Below, in pieces: positions 26,201-35,300 of a stretch of 64,000 nucleotides of DNA. This stretch comes from UBA10646 sp046296295 (lineage in GTDB: Bacteria > Bacteroidota > Bacteroidia > Chitinophagales > Chitinophagaceae): positions 163,126 to 227,125 of the forward strand of contig JBKBLG010000003.1 of assembly GCA_046296295.1 (NCBI GenBank), in the 5' to 3' direction. The notes under the pieces are model-generated. The model did no database searches. It saw nothing but the letters and a program-made list of their open reading frames with translations, and was not told where the DNA came from. The translations under genes were made by a program, and so were the position numbers. Position 1 is the first letter of the stretch; each line of letters opens with the position of its first letter.

Positions 26201-26768
26201 TATTAAAGAACTAAAACGTACCAGTTTCAAAGATTTATTTAAAGAAGAAATAAGCAAGCAAGACGATTACGTGAATGACTGTACCATTGATACAGATCTT
26301 GAAATACTAATACCCGACAGCTATGTAGAAAGTATAACAGAACGTTTAAGCTTGTATACTCGTTTAGATAATTGTGAAGACGAACTAACACTTACACAGT
26401 TTCATAACGAAATGCAAGACCGCTTCGGTAATATTCCGGCAGAAGTAGAAGATTTATTCACAACAGTACGCTGCCGTTGGAGTGCTATTAAGCTTGGTTT
26501 CGAAAAAATGGCTTTAAAAGAAAATACACTTCGTTGTTACTTCATTAACAAAAACGACAGCCCTTACTTTGAAAGCGACTTGTTCAAAAACATTTTACAA
26601 TATCTACAAACAGGTACTAATAAAGCTCGCTTAAAACAAACCGGAAAAAACTTTTTATTAATAGTAGAAGATATAAAAGGTATGGAAGCTATGCTTCGCT
26701 TTCTGCAACAAATGGAGCGTGCTGTTTTACCGCAAGGTACCACTGCCATCGCCACTGAAGCCATATAA
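23295..26768 (+). CDS. mfd: Transcription-repair coupling factor
   Basis: At 1157 residues this is the full length for Mfd. The UvrB-like N-terminal part holds GQFAVRGGILDIYSFG near residue 200. The RNA-polymerase-interacting, CarD-like domain (LQPGDYVTHIDHGVGTYSGLQ) follows near residue 475. The helicase motor has Walker A GDVGFGKTEVAIRAAF, Walker B DEEQKFGV, TATPIPRTLQ, and RGRVGRSNKKAFCYLL. A C-terminal TRCF domain closes the protein. ATG 23295 is chosen because it follows a -7 box; an in-frame TTG at 23274 lies inside the promoter. It removes stalled RNA polymerase and recruits UvrA. argS follows after 33 bases. Confidence 0.96.
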   Translation: MNLQQLLEQYQRNPRLQQLAGQLLYADKQHIYLTNLAGSSVEQVLAALFLGSQPNPDGTASHVLGNDWTNAGFNHLVILNDAEEAAYFHNTVENITSALDLFYFPASFKNRKNFKLLNSSNVMLRTEALTKLSKGGHRKIIITYPEALFEKVVLPGTLSDNIIQIKANDTINLDGLLELFVMYGFVRTDFVYEPGQFAVRGGILDIYSFGNEKPYRIELFGNEVDSIRIFDPESQLSERRLLQVSIIPNVETQFDSGEKVTLLEFLPEHTIVWLKDWDVIKEKIQVQEEDLGLYLQRVADGLVTSEPDDDEDETKILKNISLQDIVPAATTERQLQQFHTVEFGFRAHIANYEIAFNTQPQPSFNRQFDLLIKNLKGYEAKGYHIYLFAEQAKQLERLHSIFTDLKTEIQFIPVATSIHEGFIDNDIKVVCYTDHQIFQRYHKYKVKQAFNKSKALTLKTLRDLQPGDYVTHIDHGVGTYSGLQKIEVNGKLQEAVRIIYKDSDILYVNINSLHKISKYTGKEGTQPKINKLGSDVWSKLKEKTKTKVKEIAFDLIQLYAQRKAQAGFAYNPDNYMQTELEASFIYEDTPDQAKATADVKRDMESSSPMDRLVCGDVGFGKTEVAIRAAFKAAVDGKQVAVLVPTTILAFQHYKNFKDRLKDFPVTVDYINRFKSAKEKKTTLEKLAQGQIDIIVGTHGLLGKEVKFKDLGLMIIDEEQKFGVAHKEKLKTLRATIDCLTLTATPIPRTLQFSLMGARDLSIINTPPPNRQPIQTEICVFNEDTIRDAIYFETNRGGQVFFIHNRVQGLAEMAAMINAWCPDLNISYAHGQMEGHELEEKILDFVERKYDVLVCTNIVESGVDIANVNTIIVNNAHHFGLSDLHQLRGRVGRSNKKAFCYLLAPPMSTLPNDSRKRLQTLEQFTDLGSGFQIAMRDLDIRGAGNLLGGEQTGFMAEIGFEMYQKILEEAIKELKRTSFKDLFKEEISKQDDYVNDCTIDTDLEILIPDSYVESITERLSLYTRLDNCEDELTLTQFHNEMQDRFGNIPAEVEDLFTTVRCRWSAIKLGFEKMALKENTLRCYFINKNDSPYFESDLFKNILQYLQTGTNKARLKQTGKNFLLIVEDIKGMEAMLRFLQQMERAVLPQGTTAIATEAI
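26724..26739 (+). repeat. Degenerate element, GCAA variant, at the 3' end of mfd
   Basis: GTTTTACCGCAAGGTA keeps the stem, a GCAA loop and the 3' GGTA but has a changed 5' tail. It encodes VLPQGT. It may be coincidental. Confidence 0.4.
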
Positions 26769-26801
26769 AACTTTGTACTTTCGCACCCTATTACATTATT
26801 T

Positions 26802-28697
26802 ATGAGCATTACACAACAATTACAACAAGCAACCCAACAAGCTGTTAAAGCAATTTATAATATAGATCTTCCGCTTACGCAAATAGCTATTAATGCCACC
26901 AAGCCAGAGTTTGAAGGCGATTATACCATCGTATTGTTTGCCTTTGTGAAGCAGTTAAAACAAAACCCAGATACGGTTGGTAATGCTTTAGGCCAATACT
27001 TAACAACCCACTTCAACAACATTTGCGTAAGCTATAACCTCATTAAAGGTTTTTTAAATATTACAATTGCAGATAGTTATTGGCTTCACTTCATTTCGGT
27101 TGCAGCTAACAATGAAAACTACGGAAAGTGGAGTGCTACAAACAATAAGGTAATGGTAGAATACAGTAGTCCGAACACGAACAAACCATTACACCTTGGT
27201 CACTTACGTAACAACTTTATTGGTTGGAGTACCGCCGAAATTCTAAAATTTGCCGGTAACGATGTGGTGAAAACCTGTGTAGTGAACGACCGCGGGGTGC
27301 ATATTTGTAAGAGTATGCTTGCCTGGAAAAAATTTGGCAATGGTGCTACACCAACAAGCACTAATACTAAAGGCGATAAGTTAGTTGGCTACTACTACGT
27401 TCTTTTTGAAAATGCACTTAAGGCCGAGAGTGATCCAATCATTGCTGCTATTGAAAATGGCGATGTTAGTAGGGTTAATGAAAGCGATGCATTAAAAGCT
27501 ACGCAACTATATCAAAAACTACAAGACGGTACTCTTACAGAAGATAAACGTGCAGAAATAAAAGCGGCCATCAAAGAAATTGCTCGTAACAGTACTGCCA
27601 TTATGCAAGAAGTAAGGCAAATGCTCATTGATTGGGAAGCAGGCAAGCCTGATGTAATTGAATTATGGAAAACTATGAATCAATGGGTATACGATGGCTT
27701 TGAAGCTACTTACAAAACCATTGGCAGCGATTTTGACACTACTTATTACGAAAGTAATACCTATCTGCTCGGTAAAGACTTAGTAGAACAGGGCTTAGCT
27801 AAAGGTGTGTTCTATACCAAAGCAGATGGCAGCGTTTGGATTGACTTAACTGCAGATGGCCTCGACGAAAAACTAGTTCGCAGAAAAGATGGCACATCGG
27901 TATATATTACCCAAGATATTGGCTTAGCAGAACTGAAGCAACAACAATACGGTTGTAACGAAAGCATTTATGTAGTTGGCGATGAACAGAACTATCATTT
28001 TAAAGTACTAAAACTAATTTGTCAAAAACTAGGCTTACCAAGTGCCGATGGTATTTATCATTTAAGCTATGGCATGGTAGAATTACCTTCCGGTAAAATG
28101 AAGAGCAGAGAAGGAACCGTTGTTGATGCAGACGATTTAGTAGATGAAATGATTGCTATTGCTGAAGCAAAAACAAGAGAACTCGGCAAAGTAGACGACT
28201 TTACTGCTGAAGAATTGCAAGCACTTTATCATATGATTGGATTAGGTGCTTTAAAGTTTTTCTTACTACGTGTAGACCCTAAGAAAAAAATTACCTTCAA
28301 CCCCGAAGAAAGTATTGAAATGCAAGGCTTTACAGGCCCATTCATTCAATACACACATGCACGCATCAAAAGCATTTTAAGAAAGGCTGGTGATAGAGCA
28401 GCTACAAATATTACGGCCGAAAAATCTTTGTTACCTCTTGAAAAGGCTTTGGCTGTACAGTTAGAAACTTTCCCAAGCTTAATACAAGAAGCAGCACAAG
28501 AACACGACCCTAGCAAGATTGCTCATTTTGCATTTACCCTTGCACAAACTTTTAACAGCTTTTACGTACAGCATTCTATCAGCAATGCCGAAAGCGATGC
28601 TAAAAAAGCACTTCGCTTACAGTTAGCAACACTCACTGCAACAACGCTTAAAAATGCGATGCACATGTTAGGTATTAAAGTACCTGAACGCATGTAA
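26802..28697 (+). CDS. argS: Arginyl-tRNA synthetase
   Basis: This 631-residue class I synthetase has the HIGH-type motif in NKPLHLGHLRNN near residue 120 and the KMSKS equivalent GKMKSREGTVV near residue 430. A C-terminal helical anticodon-binding domain carries GPFIQYTHARIKSILRKA. It charges tRNA-Arg. It starts at ATG 26802, 33 bases after mfd; a partial -7 box (TACTTTCG, 26776-26783) may give it a promoter of its own. It ends in a convergent region with a strong terminator. Confidence 0.96.
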   Translation: MSITQQLQQATQQAVKAIYNIDLPLTQIAINATKPEFEGDYTIVLFAFVKQLKQNPDTVGNALGQYLTTHFNNICVSYNLIKGFLNITIADSYWLHFISVAANNENYGKWSATNNKVMVEYSSPNTNKPLHLGHLRNNFIGWSTAEILKFAGNDVVKTCVVNDRGVHICKSMLAWKKFGNGATPTSTNTKGDKLVGYYYVLFENALKAESDPIIAAIENGDVSRVNESDALKATQLYQKLQDGTLTEDKRAEIKAAIKEIARNSTAIMQEVRQMLIDWEAGKPDVIELWKTMNQWVYDGFEATYKTIGSDFDTTYYESNTYLLGKDLVEQGLAKGVFYTKADGSVWIDLTADGLDEKLVRRKDGTSVYITQDIGLAELKQQQYGCNESIYVVGDEQNYHFKVLKLICQKLGLPSADGIYHLSYGMVELPSGKMKSREGTVVDADDLVDEMIAIAEAKTRELGKVDDFTAEELQALYHMIGLGALKFFLLRVDPKKKITFNPEESIEMQGFTGPFIQYTHARIKSILRKAGDRAATNITAEKSLLPLEKALAVQLETFPSLIQEAAQEHDPSKIAHFAFTLAQTFNSFYVQHSISNAESDAKKALRLQLATLTATTLKNAMHMLGIKVPERM

Positions 28698-28709
28698 TTT
28701 TATATCAAT

Positions 28710-28724
28710 ATTTACCGTAAGGTA
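28710..28724 (+). repeat. Dispersed element, exact core, left of a bidirectional terminator
   Basis: ATTTACCGTAAGGTA starts 12 bases after the argS stop and faces the copy at 28780 across the hairpin terminator. Confidence 0.9.
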
Positions 28725-28737
28725 GTATTATTTTATA

Positions 28738-28768
28738 CAAAAGGGTTAGCTGTTAGCTAACCCTTTTG
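28738..28768. terminator. Bidirectional terminator between argS and a convergent gene
   Basis: CAAAAGGGTTAGCT and AGCTAACCCTTTTG form a perfect stem of at least 14 base pairs around GTT, with A and T tracts at the two ends, so it can act on both strands. Confidence 0.85.
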
Positions 28769-28779
28769 TTGTTTAAGAA

Positions 28780-28794
28780 ACCTTACGGTAAATG
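28780..28794 (+). repeat. Dispersed element, exact inverted copy, abutting a stop codon
   Basis: ACCTTACGGTAAATG directly adjoins the stop codon of the minus-strand gene that ends at 28795. Read from that gene it is in the forward orientation. Confidence 0.9.
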
Positions 28795-29085
28795 TTAGTT
28801 CAATTGCAAGCTTGGTAAGCGATACATTTGACTATCGTATACAAAAAGTGCTTCTATTTCGTAAGTCCAAAATTTATATAACGGACTTTTAACTAAGTAG
28901 GTATCTACTTCTTCTTTGCTAACTGCATTGAATGTAATCCAGCAGGTTTGTGTTTCCATACTTACGGCATAGCTATCAACAATACCTTTATTAATGAGGT
29001 AGTTAATATAAGTTCTATGCGGTGGTATCAGTTGCATAAACTCATCTGTCATTTCAAAGTGTATGATTGCCTGAAACTTGCTCAT
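28795..29085 (-). CDS. Small YCII/muconolactone-isomerase-like protein
   Basis: This 96-residue protein starts at ATG 29085. The pattern KFQAIIHFEMTDEFMQLIPPHRTYINYLINKGIVDSYAVS, then a later WITFNAVSKEEVDTYLVKSPL, is that of dimeric alpha-beta barrel proteins of the YCII type. These include small isomerases and proteins of unknown function; I see no diagnostic catalytic His-Asp pair. It lies 6 bases after the acidic protein gene, so the two are co-transcribed. Confidence 0.6.
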   Translation of the reverse strand: MSKFQAIIHFEMTDEFMQLIPPHRTYINYLINKGIVDSYAVSMETQTCWITFNAVSKEEVDTYLVKSPLYKFWTYEIEALFVYDSQMYRLPSLQLN

Positions 29086-29091
29086 AGTTAA

Positions 29092-29376
29092 TCACATTTT
29101 ATCATCATCATCTTCATCTGTTTCAAAATCAAATTCGCTAGGGTTACGATAGAAAGAACGCCACATATTTACTTTTGCATCGTCGAGGCATTCAACAATA
29201 TCGTGTAACATATCATTTTTCCGACGCCATTCTTGTAATTCAAAGTCAGGTCCATAATGAATGAGCAATACACAGTGGTCGGTAACCATTTGTACTTTCA
29301 TCAGCGAAAGAGGTGCATCTTGCTTTTCTTGTACTACATAATAACAACCAGGCTCTAATAGTTTAAACTCAAACAT
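29092..29376 (-). CDS. Hypothetical small protein with an acidic tail
   Basis: This 94-residue protein of unknown family starts at ATG 29376. The N-terminal part is a predicted beta sheet (FKLLEPGCYYVVQEKQ; LMKVQMVTDHCVLLIHYG) followed by a helix with EWRRKNDMLHDIVECL. The last 15 residues are mostly Asp and Glu. It forms a pair with the YCII-like gene, 6 bases apart. I do not recognise it. Confidence 0.6.
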   Translation of the reverse strand: MFEFKLLEPGCYYVVQEKQDAPLSLMKVQMVTDHCVLLIHYGPDFELQEWRRKNDMLHDIVECLDDAKVNMWRSFYRNPSEFDFETDEDDDDKM

Positions 29377-29548
29377 CGCTTACCTCCTTCTTTTTTTTCA
29401 ACTAAAACAAATACACTGTTTATACAAGCAATAACTGTACCTAGCTTATAACGTTTCGTAGTAGGGTACTATTTTGTCAGCTACTAATTTATACTTAGGC
29501 AATAAGAACAACAAAAGTGCTGCCCATGAAGAAAAATATCACTAATTG

Positions 29549-30835
29549 TCACACCACGTACGGAGCGATGGTGTTTGCCAAGTTGGCATTATATGCTGTT
29601 TGAACACGAATATAGTTATCTGTGTAGCCCTCCATCATGCCGTTTTTTTCGAAGCCTTCCCACAAAACACTACGAGTAGTACCGCTATGTTGTTGTGTAA
29701 AGTATTGCATTTTCATGTAGCTCAAGTTACGCAGTTGCTTATTACGTTGGTTACGTATTTGCTGAGGCACTACGGGTTGAATGTTCAAGGCATGTGTATT
29801 AGCCCTTTCACTGTAGGTGAATACGTGCAGGTAGCTAACATCAAGTGTATGCAGGTAATCGAATGTAGCTTTAAAGAGGTCATCAGTTTCGCCGGGATGC
29901 CCAACAATAACATCTACACCAATACAACAATGTGGCATTAGCGATTTAATAGTGGTAACCCTTTCGGTGTACAAATCGCGTTTATAACGCCTACGCATGA
30001 GGCCAAGCATTGTATCGTTGCCACTTTGCAAGGGTATATGAAAATGTGGCATAAACTTATTACTCTTATGCACAAATTCAATAATTTCAGTGGTAAGCAA
30101 ATTAGGCTCAATACTGCTAATACGATAGCGTTCTATGCCATCAACTTCATCGAGTGCTTGTATTAAATCGTAGAAAGCACCTTTATTTTTAATGGTTCCA
30201 TCGGTACCTTTACCAAAATCGCCCAAGTTAACGCCTGTCAGTACAATTTCTTTTGTACCTGCCTCGGCGATAGCTTTTGCATTGGCAACAACATTTGTAA
30301 TACTGTCGCTTCGACTTTTGCCACGTGCCTGCGGAATGGTACAAAAACTACAAGTATAATCGCAGCCATCTTGTACTTTTAAGAAAGTGCGTGTTCTATC
30401 ATTAATACTCCAACTGCTATTAAATCCGGTTACTTCATCAATATCGCAACTACTAATTTTAGCACTATCGCCTTTGCTTAACTCTGCCAAATGCTTAGTG
30501 ATATTAAATTTTTCGGCAGCACCTAGCACTAAATCTACACCAGGTATAGCAGCAATTTCTGTAGGCTTTAATTGGGCATAACATCCTGTAATAACCACCA
30601 AACTTTCTGGACTTTTTCGCTGTATCCTACGCACTAATTGGCGGCACTCTTTATCTGCATTATCGGTAACACTACATGTGTTAATCACATACACATCGGC
30701 AATATCATCAAAAGATTTTTTTTCGAATCCATCTGCCTCCAACATACGACTAAGCGTACTGGTTTCAGAAAAATTCAACTTACAACCAAGGGTGTGGAAT
30801 GCTACCGTTTTTTTTGCAGTGGCCAACATGTACAT
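29549..30835 (-). CDS. mtaB: tRNA t6A37 methylthiotransferase MtaB
   Basis: This radical-SAM methylthiotransferase has about 428 residues. The N-terminal UPF0004 domain has HTLGCKLNFSETS, NTCSVTDNADKE and VITGCYAQL, whose cysteines hold one iron-sulfur cluster. The radical-SAM motif DGCDYTCSFCTIPQARG holds the other. LTGVNLGDFG fits the MtaB branch rather than MiaB or RimO. It converts t6A37 in tRNAs to the 2-methylthio form. The start is ATG 30835 or 30829. It is read in the same direction as ribBA, 59 bases downstream of it. Confidence 0.93.
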   Translation of the reverse strand: MYMLATAKKTVAFHTLGCKLNFSETSTLSRMLEADGFEKKSFDDIADVYVINTCSVTDNADKECRQLVRRIQRKSPESLVVITGCYAQLKPTEIAAIPGVDLVLGAAEKFNITKHLAELSKGDSAKISSCDIDEVTGFNSSWSINDRTRTFLKVQDGCDYTCSFCTIPQARGKSRSDSITNVVANAKAIAEAGTKEIVLTGVNLGDFGKGTDGTIKNKGAFYDLIQALDEVDGIERYRISSIEPNLLTTEIIEFVHKSNKFMPHFHIPLQSGNDTMLGLMRRRYKRDLYTERVTTIKSLMPHCCIGVDVIVGHPGETDDLFKATFDYLHTLDVSYLHVFTYSERANTHALNIQPVVPQQIRNQRNKQLRNLSYMKMQYFTQQHSGTTRSVLWEGFEKNGMMEGYTDNYIRVQTAYNANLANTIAPYVV

Positions 30836-30894
30836 CAATCAGTTTAATACAAAATAGAAGCAGGTTTTTGATACCATACTTACTTACGTAAATA

Positions 30895-32103
30895 TTATTT
30901 CGTTTCGTTCAAAATAGCATGACCTAATTTATCACGCTTTGTTTGCAGATATTTTTCGTTATGCGGGTTAGGACATACTTTGATAGGTACTACTTCTACA
31001 ATCTCTAAGCCGTAACCTGCTAACCCGGTACGCTTTCTAGGATTATTACTCATTAAACGCAGCTTTGTAGCTTTCAAGTAACGAAGTATTTGAGCTCCCA
31101 CGCCATAATCACGTTCGTCCATACCGAAACCAAGTTTTAAGTTGGCTTCAACCGTATCGTACCCCTCTTCTTGTAATTTATATGCTTTGAGTTTATTGGT
31201 TAGTCCAATACCTCTCCCCTCTTGATTCATGTAAAGAATAATACCGCTACCTTCTGCTTCTACCATTTCCATGGCCTTATGCAGCTGTTCTCCGCAATCG
31301 CAACGCAGACTGCCCAAGATATCGCCGGTAAAGCAACTACTATGCACCCGAATTAACACCGGATCGCCTTCGTTCCAATGGCCTTTCACCAATGCAAGAT
31401 GCTCGTTGGTGGTATTTTTTTCTTTGAAACTCACCAATTCAAAATTGCCATATTTGGTAGGCATTTGCACACGCACCACTTCTTCAATCAAGCTATCGAG
31501 TTGTAGGCGATACTCAATTAAGTCTTTAATGGAAATTATTTTCAGTCCGAATTTGGCTGCAATAGTTTGCAATTGAGGTAAGCGAGCCATCGTACCATCT
31601 TCGTTCATTACCTCTACTAAAACCCCAGCCGGCTCAAACCCCGCTAATCTGGCCAAATCTACAGTTGCCTCTGTATGGCCTGCTCTACGAAGAACACCAC
31701 CCGTTTTAGCGATAAGTGGGAAAATGTGCCCAGGACGTGCCAGATCGCTAGGCTTTGTATTTGGATTAACTAATGCTTGTATTGTTTTTGCTCTATCGTG
31801 AGCACTGATACCTGTAGTAGTGCCTTGGCCAATTAAATCTACAGATACGGTAAAAGCTGTTTCGTGCAATGAAGTGTTACTGCGAACCATGGGTTCAAGT
31901 GCCAATTCGTTACAACGTTGTTGGGTTAGGGCTACACAAATGAGTCCACGACCTTCTTTGGCCATAAAATTGATGGCATCGGGGGTTACGGCATTGGCGG
32001 CCATGATAAAATCTCCCTCATTTTCGCGGTCTTCGTCATCCACCACTATCACCATTTGTCCAGTGCGAATGGCTTCAATGGCATCTTCTATCTTATCTAG
32101 CAT
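30895..32103 (-). CDS. ribBA: Bifunctional DHBP synthase / GTP cyclohydrolase II
   Basis: This 402-residue fusion makes two riboflavin precursors. The N-terminal RibB half (to about residue 200) has VVDDEDRENEGDFIMAA, the Mg-binding site, and ISAHDRAKTI and RPGHIFPL. The C-terminal RibA half has RVHSSCFTGDILGSLRCDCGEQ, whose three cysteines bind zinc, and GRGIGLTNKLKAY. Start ATG 32103 follows a clear promoter. The other riboflavin genes are not in the window. Confidence 0.95.
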   Translation of the reverse strand: MLDKIEDAIEAIRTGQMVIVVDDEDRENEGDFIMAANAVTPDAINFMAKEGRGLICVALTQQRCNELALEPMVRSNTSLHETAFTVSVDLIGQGTTTGISAHDRAKTIQALVNPNTKPSDLARPGHIFPLIAKTGGVLRRAGHTEATVDLARLAGFEPAGVLVEVMNEDGTMARLPQLQTIAAKFGLKIISIKDLIEYRLQLDSLIEEVVRVQMPTKYGNFELVSFKEKNTTNEHLALVKGHWNEGDPVLIRVHSSCFTGDILGSLRCDCGEQLHKAMEMVEAEGSGIILYMNQEGRGIGLTNKLKAYKLQEEGYDTVEANLKLGFGMDERDYGVGAQILRYLKATKLRLMSNNPRKRTGLAGYGLEIVEVVPIKVCPNPHNEKYLQTKRDKLGHAILNETK

Positions 32104-32123
32104 AGCTAATTTTTGTGTGGTTG

Positions 32124-32152
32124 CAAAGGTACAGTGTTTATTTGGCTTGCAA
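32124..32152 (-). promoter_or_regulatory. ribBA promoter (TTG - 18 - TACCTTTG)
   Basis: On the minus strand TTG at 32152-32150 is followed 18 bases later by TACCTTTG at 32131-32124, the expected -33/-7 layout of Bacteroidota sigma-ABfr promoters. It lies 20 bases before the ribBA start. Confidence 0.75.
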
Positions 32153-32194
32153 TAAGCCGCATTTTCGAATGGTGGAACACCTTTAAAAGGGCTT

Positions 32195-32210
32195 CATTTA
32201 CCGTAAGGTA
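32195..32210 (+). repeat. Dispersed element, exact copy, between ribBA and the Oar-like gene
   Basis: CATTTACCGTAAGGTA matches the full consensus in the divergent intergenic region. Confidence 0.9.
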
Positions 32211-32320
32211 CACCTACAAAACGTAGAATGTTAATGGCTCGGTAATATTTTGTTAACATTAAGTGAATTAACCTGAGTTTTTATTCGTTTTCTTTGCATT
32301 CGGAAAAAAGCAAAAATTTT

Positions 32321-35300
32321 ATGCTAAGCAAAAGAATTCTATCAATCTTGGCCATGGTGCTATTAGTACCAACGATATTGTTGGCACAGAACACCACGAG
32401 TGGCATGCGGGGGTTAGTGAAAATTGCAGGCGGCCAGCCTTTAGTTGGTGCTACTGTTACAGTAACCCACGAACCTACAGGTACAGTGTACAAAACACAA
32501 ACCCGTACTGGTGGTACCTATGTAATTAACAACATGAACCCTGGTGGCCCGTACACTATAGTGGTAACATTTGTGAATTATGGTACCGAAACCTTGAACG
32601 AGGTGTATGTAGGCCTTGGTGAGGTTGCTACTATTGATGTTAACCTTAAAGAAAAAGGGAACGATTTAGGTAATGTAGTAGTTACAACCATTCAAAACAA
32701 GAAAGGAGATTTTTCTGGAAAAGGGGGTGCTGAAACTACCATCGGTAAAGAGAAATTAGACAACTTGCCTACTGTTGGTAGAAACTTACAAGATTTCTTG
32801 CGTTTTGTACCTCAAGCTAAAATCAGCGGTTCTGATGGCAACTTGGCTGGTATTTCTTTCGGTGGTCAGAACAACCGTTACAACTCTTTTTATATTGATG
32901 GTGCTGCTAACAACGACCAATTTGGTTTAGCTAGTTCAGGTACTAATGGTGGCCAAACAGGTGGTGCACCTATTTCAATTGATGCATTAGACCAAATTCA
33001 GGTAGTGCTTTCTCCATACGATGCGTCTATCGGTAACTTCACAGGTGCCGGTATCAACGCTACTACAAGAAGCGGTACTAACAAAACCCAAGCTTCGGTT
33101 TACACTTTCTATCGTAACCAAGACCTTACTGGTAAAACTCCAACTGGCGATAAGAATGCGGCAACACGCCTTGCTAATTTTACTAGCCAAACCAGTGGTT
33201 TTCGCGTAGGTGGTGCTCTTATCAAAAACAAGCTTTTCTACTTCTTAAATGCTGAAACAGTAAGAGATGAGCGTCCTCAACCATTTATTGGTACTTATTC
33301 TGGTAACACCGCACCTGGCAGTGCTAACTTCAATGCAATGTTAGCTCGCTTAGCTAGCTTTGGTTACGACCCAGGTGGCTACATCGACAATAAAGAAGAA
33401 TTAAAAGTAGATCGTTTGGCTGCTAAGTTAGACTGGAACGTTAACACCAACCATCGTTTAAGCGTTTCTTACCGCTATAACAAGTCTGAGCGTGTTAACG
33501 TACCAACAACTTCTAACACTTCTATCAACTTTTACAACGGTGGTTACTTATTCCCTAACACCACCCACTCAGGATCAGTAGAATTAAAGAGTACCTTTAA
33601 AAAAGGCCAAAGTAATAAGTTGTTATTAACCTTTACTTCAGTAACCGACGACCGTGGCCCACTTGGCAATCCATTCCCACGCGTAACCATACAAGATGGT
33701 GCAGGCCGTTTCGTTTTTGGTACTGAAAATTTCTCTACTGCCAACCTACTTACACAACGCAACTTTGCATTGTTAGACTTTTATAAGTTCACCAAGGGCA
33801 AGCATAACTTCACTATCGGTACCGATAACGAGTTAACATTTGCTAACAACGTATTTATCCGCGACAACTACGGTACTTATACCTTCCCTGATGTTGCTAC
33901 GTTCATTAACAATGGTTTCCCTAACCAGTACTCACGTTCATTCTCTGTAATCGACGGCATTACTGGTGATAATACATCTGCTGCTGCTAAGGTTGATTTC
34001 ATGCGTTTAGCAGGTTTCATTAACGATGAAATTCGTGTTAACAATAACCTTACGGTAAATGTTGGTGTACGTTTAGACTACGTAAGATTCATGAACCAAC
34101 CAGTTGAAGATCCTTTCTTTAACGATACAGCGTTAGGTCGTATTGCACAACATTACGATTTAAAAGGTGCTCGTTCTGGCCAAATGGCTCAACCACGTGC
34201 TAGCATTTCTCCACGTATTGGTTTCACATACAAAATCCCTGAAGAGAATTTAGTAATCCGTGGTGGTGCAGGTTTATTCACAGGCCGTATGCCATTAGCT
34301 TGGCCCGGCGGTGTGTACAACAACACAGGTCGTAGCATTGGTGGTATCTTCTTAGGTTCACAAGCTGCGGCACAAGCTGCTGGTCTTCGTTTTGTAGCTA
34401 ATCCTTTCGGTCAGCCATCAGCTCAAGACTTAGGTATTAACGTGAACAATGCAAAAGGTCAGGTAGACTTAATCTCAAGAGATTTCCGCTTACCAAAAAT
34501 CTTCAGAGGTTCTATCGCTGCCGACAAGCGTATTGGCAACGGTTGGACGTTAACAGCTGAAGCCATGGTAACTGCTAACATCAACGAAATCTACTACGAG
34601 AACGTTAATATTTTACCTCCAACATTAAAAGCAACTGGCCCTGATACTAGAAATGTATACAGTGCAACTGGTTCTGCTCCATTCATTCCTATCCGTGCTA
34701 ACGGTACCAACCCTTACACTGGTATCTACTTATTAAGCAATAAGGCTAGTGAAAAAGGTTTTGCTTATAACTTCACATTCACTGTAGATAAGCAAGCTGC
34801 TAAAGGTTGGAGCTTCAACGCTAACTATGCTTATGGTAACTCATACGTTACTTACGAAGGTACCAGCAGCCAAAACAACAGCCAGTTCAACACATTGGCT
34901 ACTGTTAACGGCCGTAACTTCGCTACACGTGCACGTAGCGACTTCGATTTAGGTCATCGTATCACAGCTTTCGTAAGCAAGAAGTTTGTATATGCTAAGA
35001 AAAGCATGGCTACAACCATCTCATTGTTCTACACTGGTCAGAGTGGTAACCCGCTTACTTACGTGTACAACAGCTCAATGGTTAGAGACGTAAGTGCTGC
35101 TAACTCACAAGACTTAATCTACATTCCTACTGCTAACGATATCCGCAACATGGTATTTGTACAGTCTGGCACTTGGACTCCAGATATGCAACGTGCAGCT
35201 TTGGAAACTTACATTCAAGGTTCACCATACTTAAACAAAAATCGTGGCCAATATGCTGAAAGAAATGGCGACCGCTTACCTTTCACACACGTGTTAGATT

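Noticed and set aside
28082..28100. Element-like ACCTTCCGGTAAAATG in argS
   Set aside because: It encodes the ELPSGKM part of the KMSKS region; family constraint explains it.
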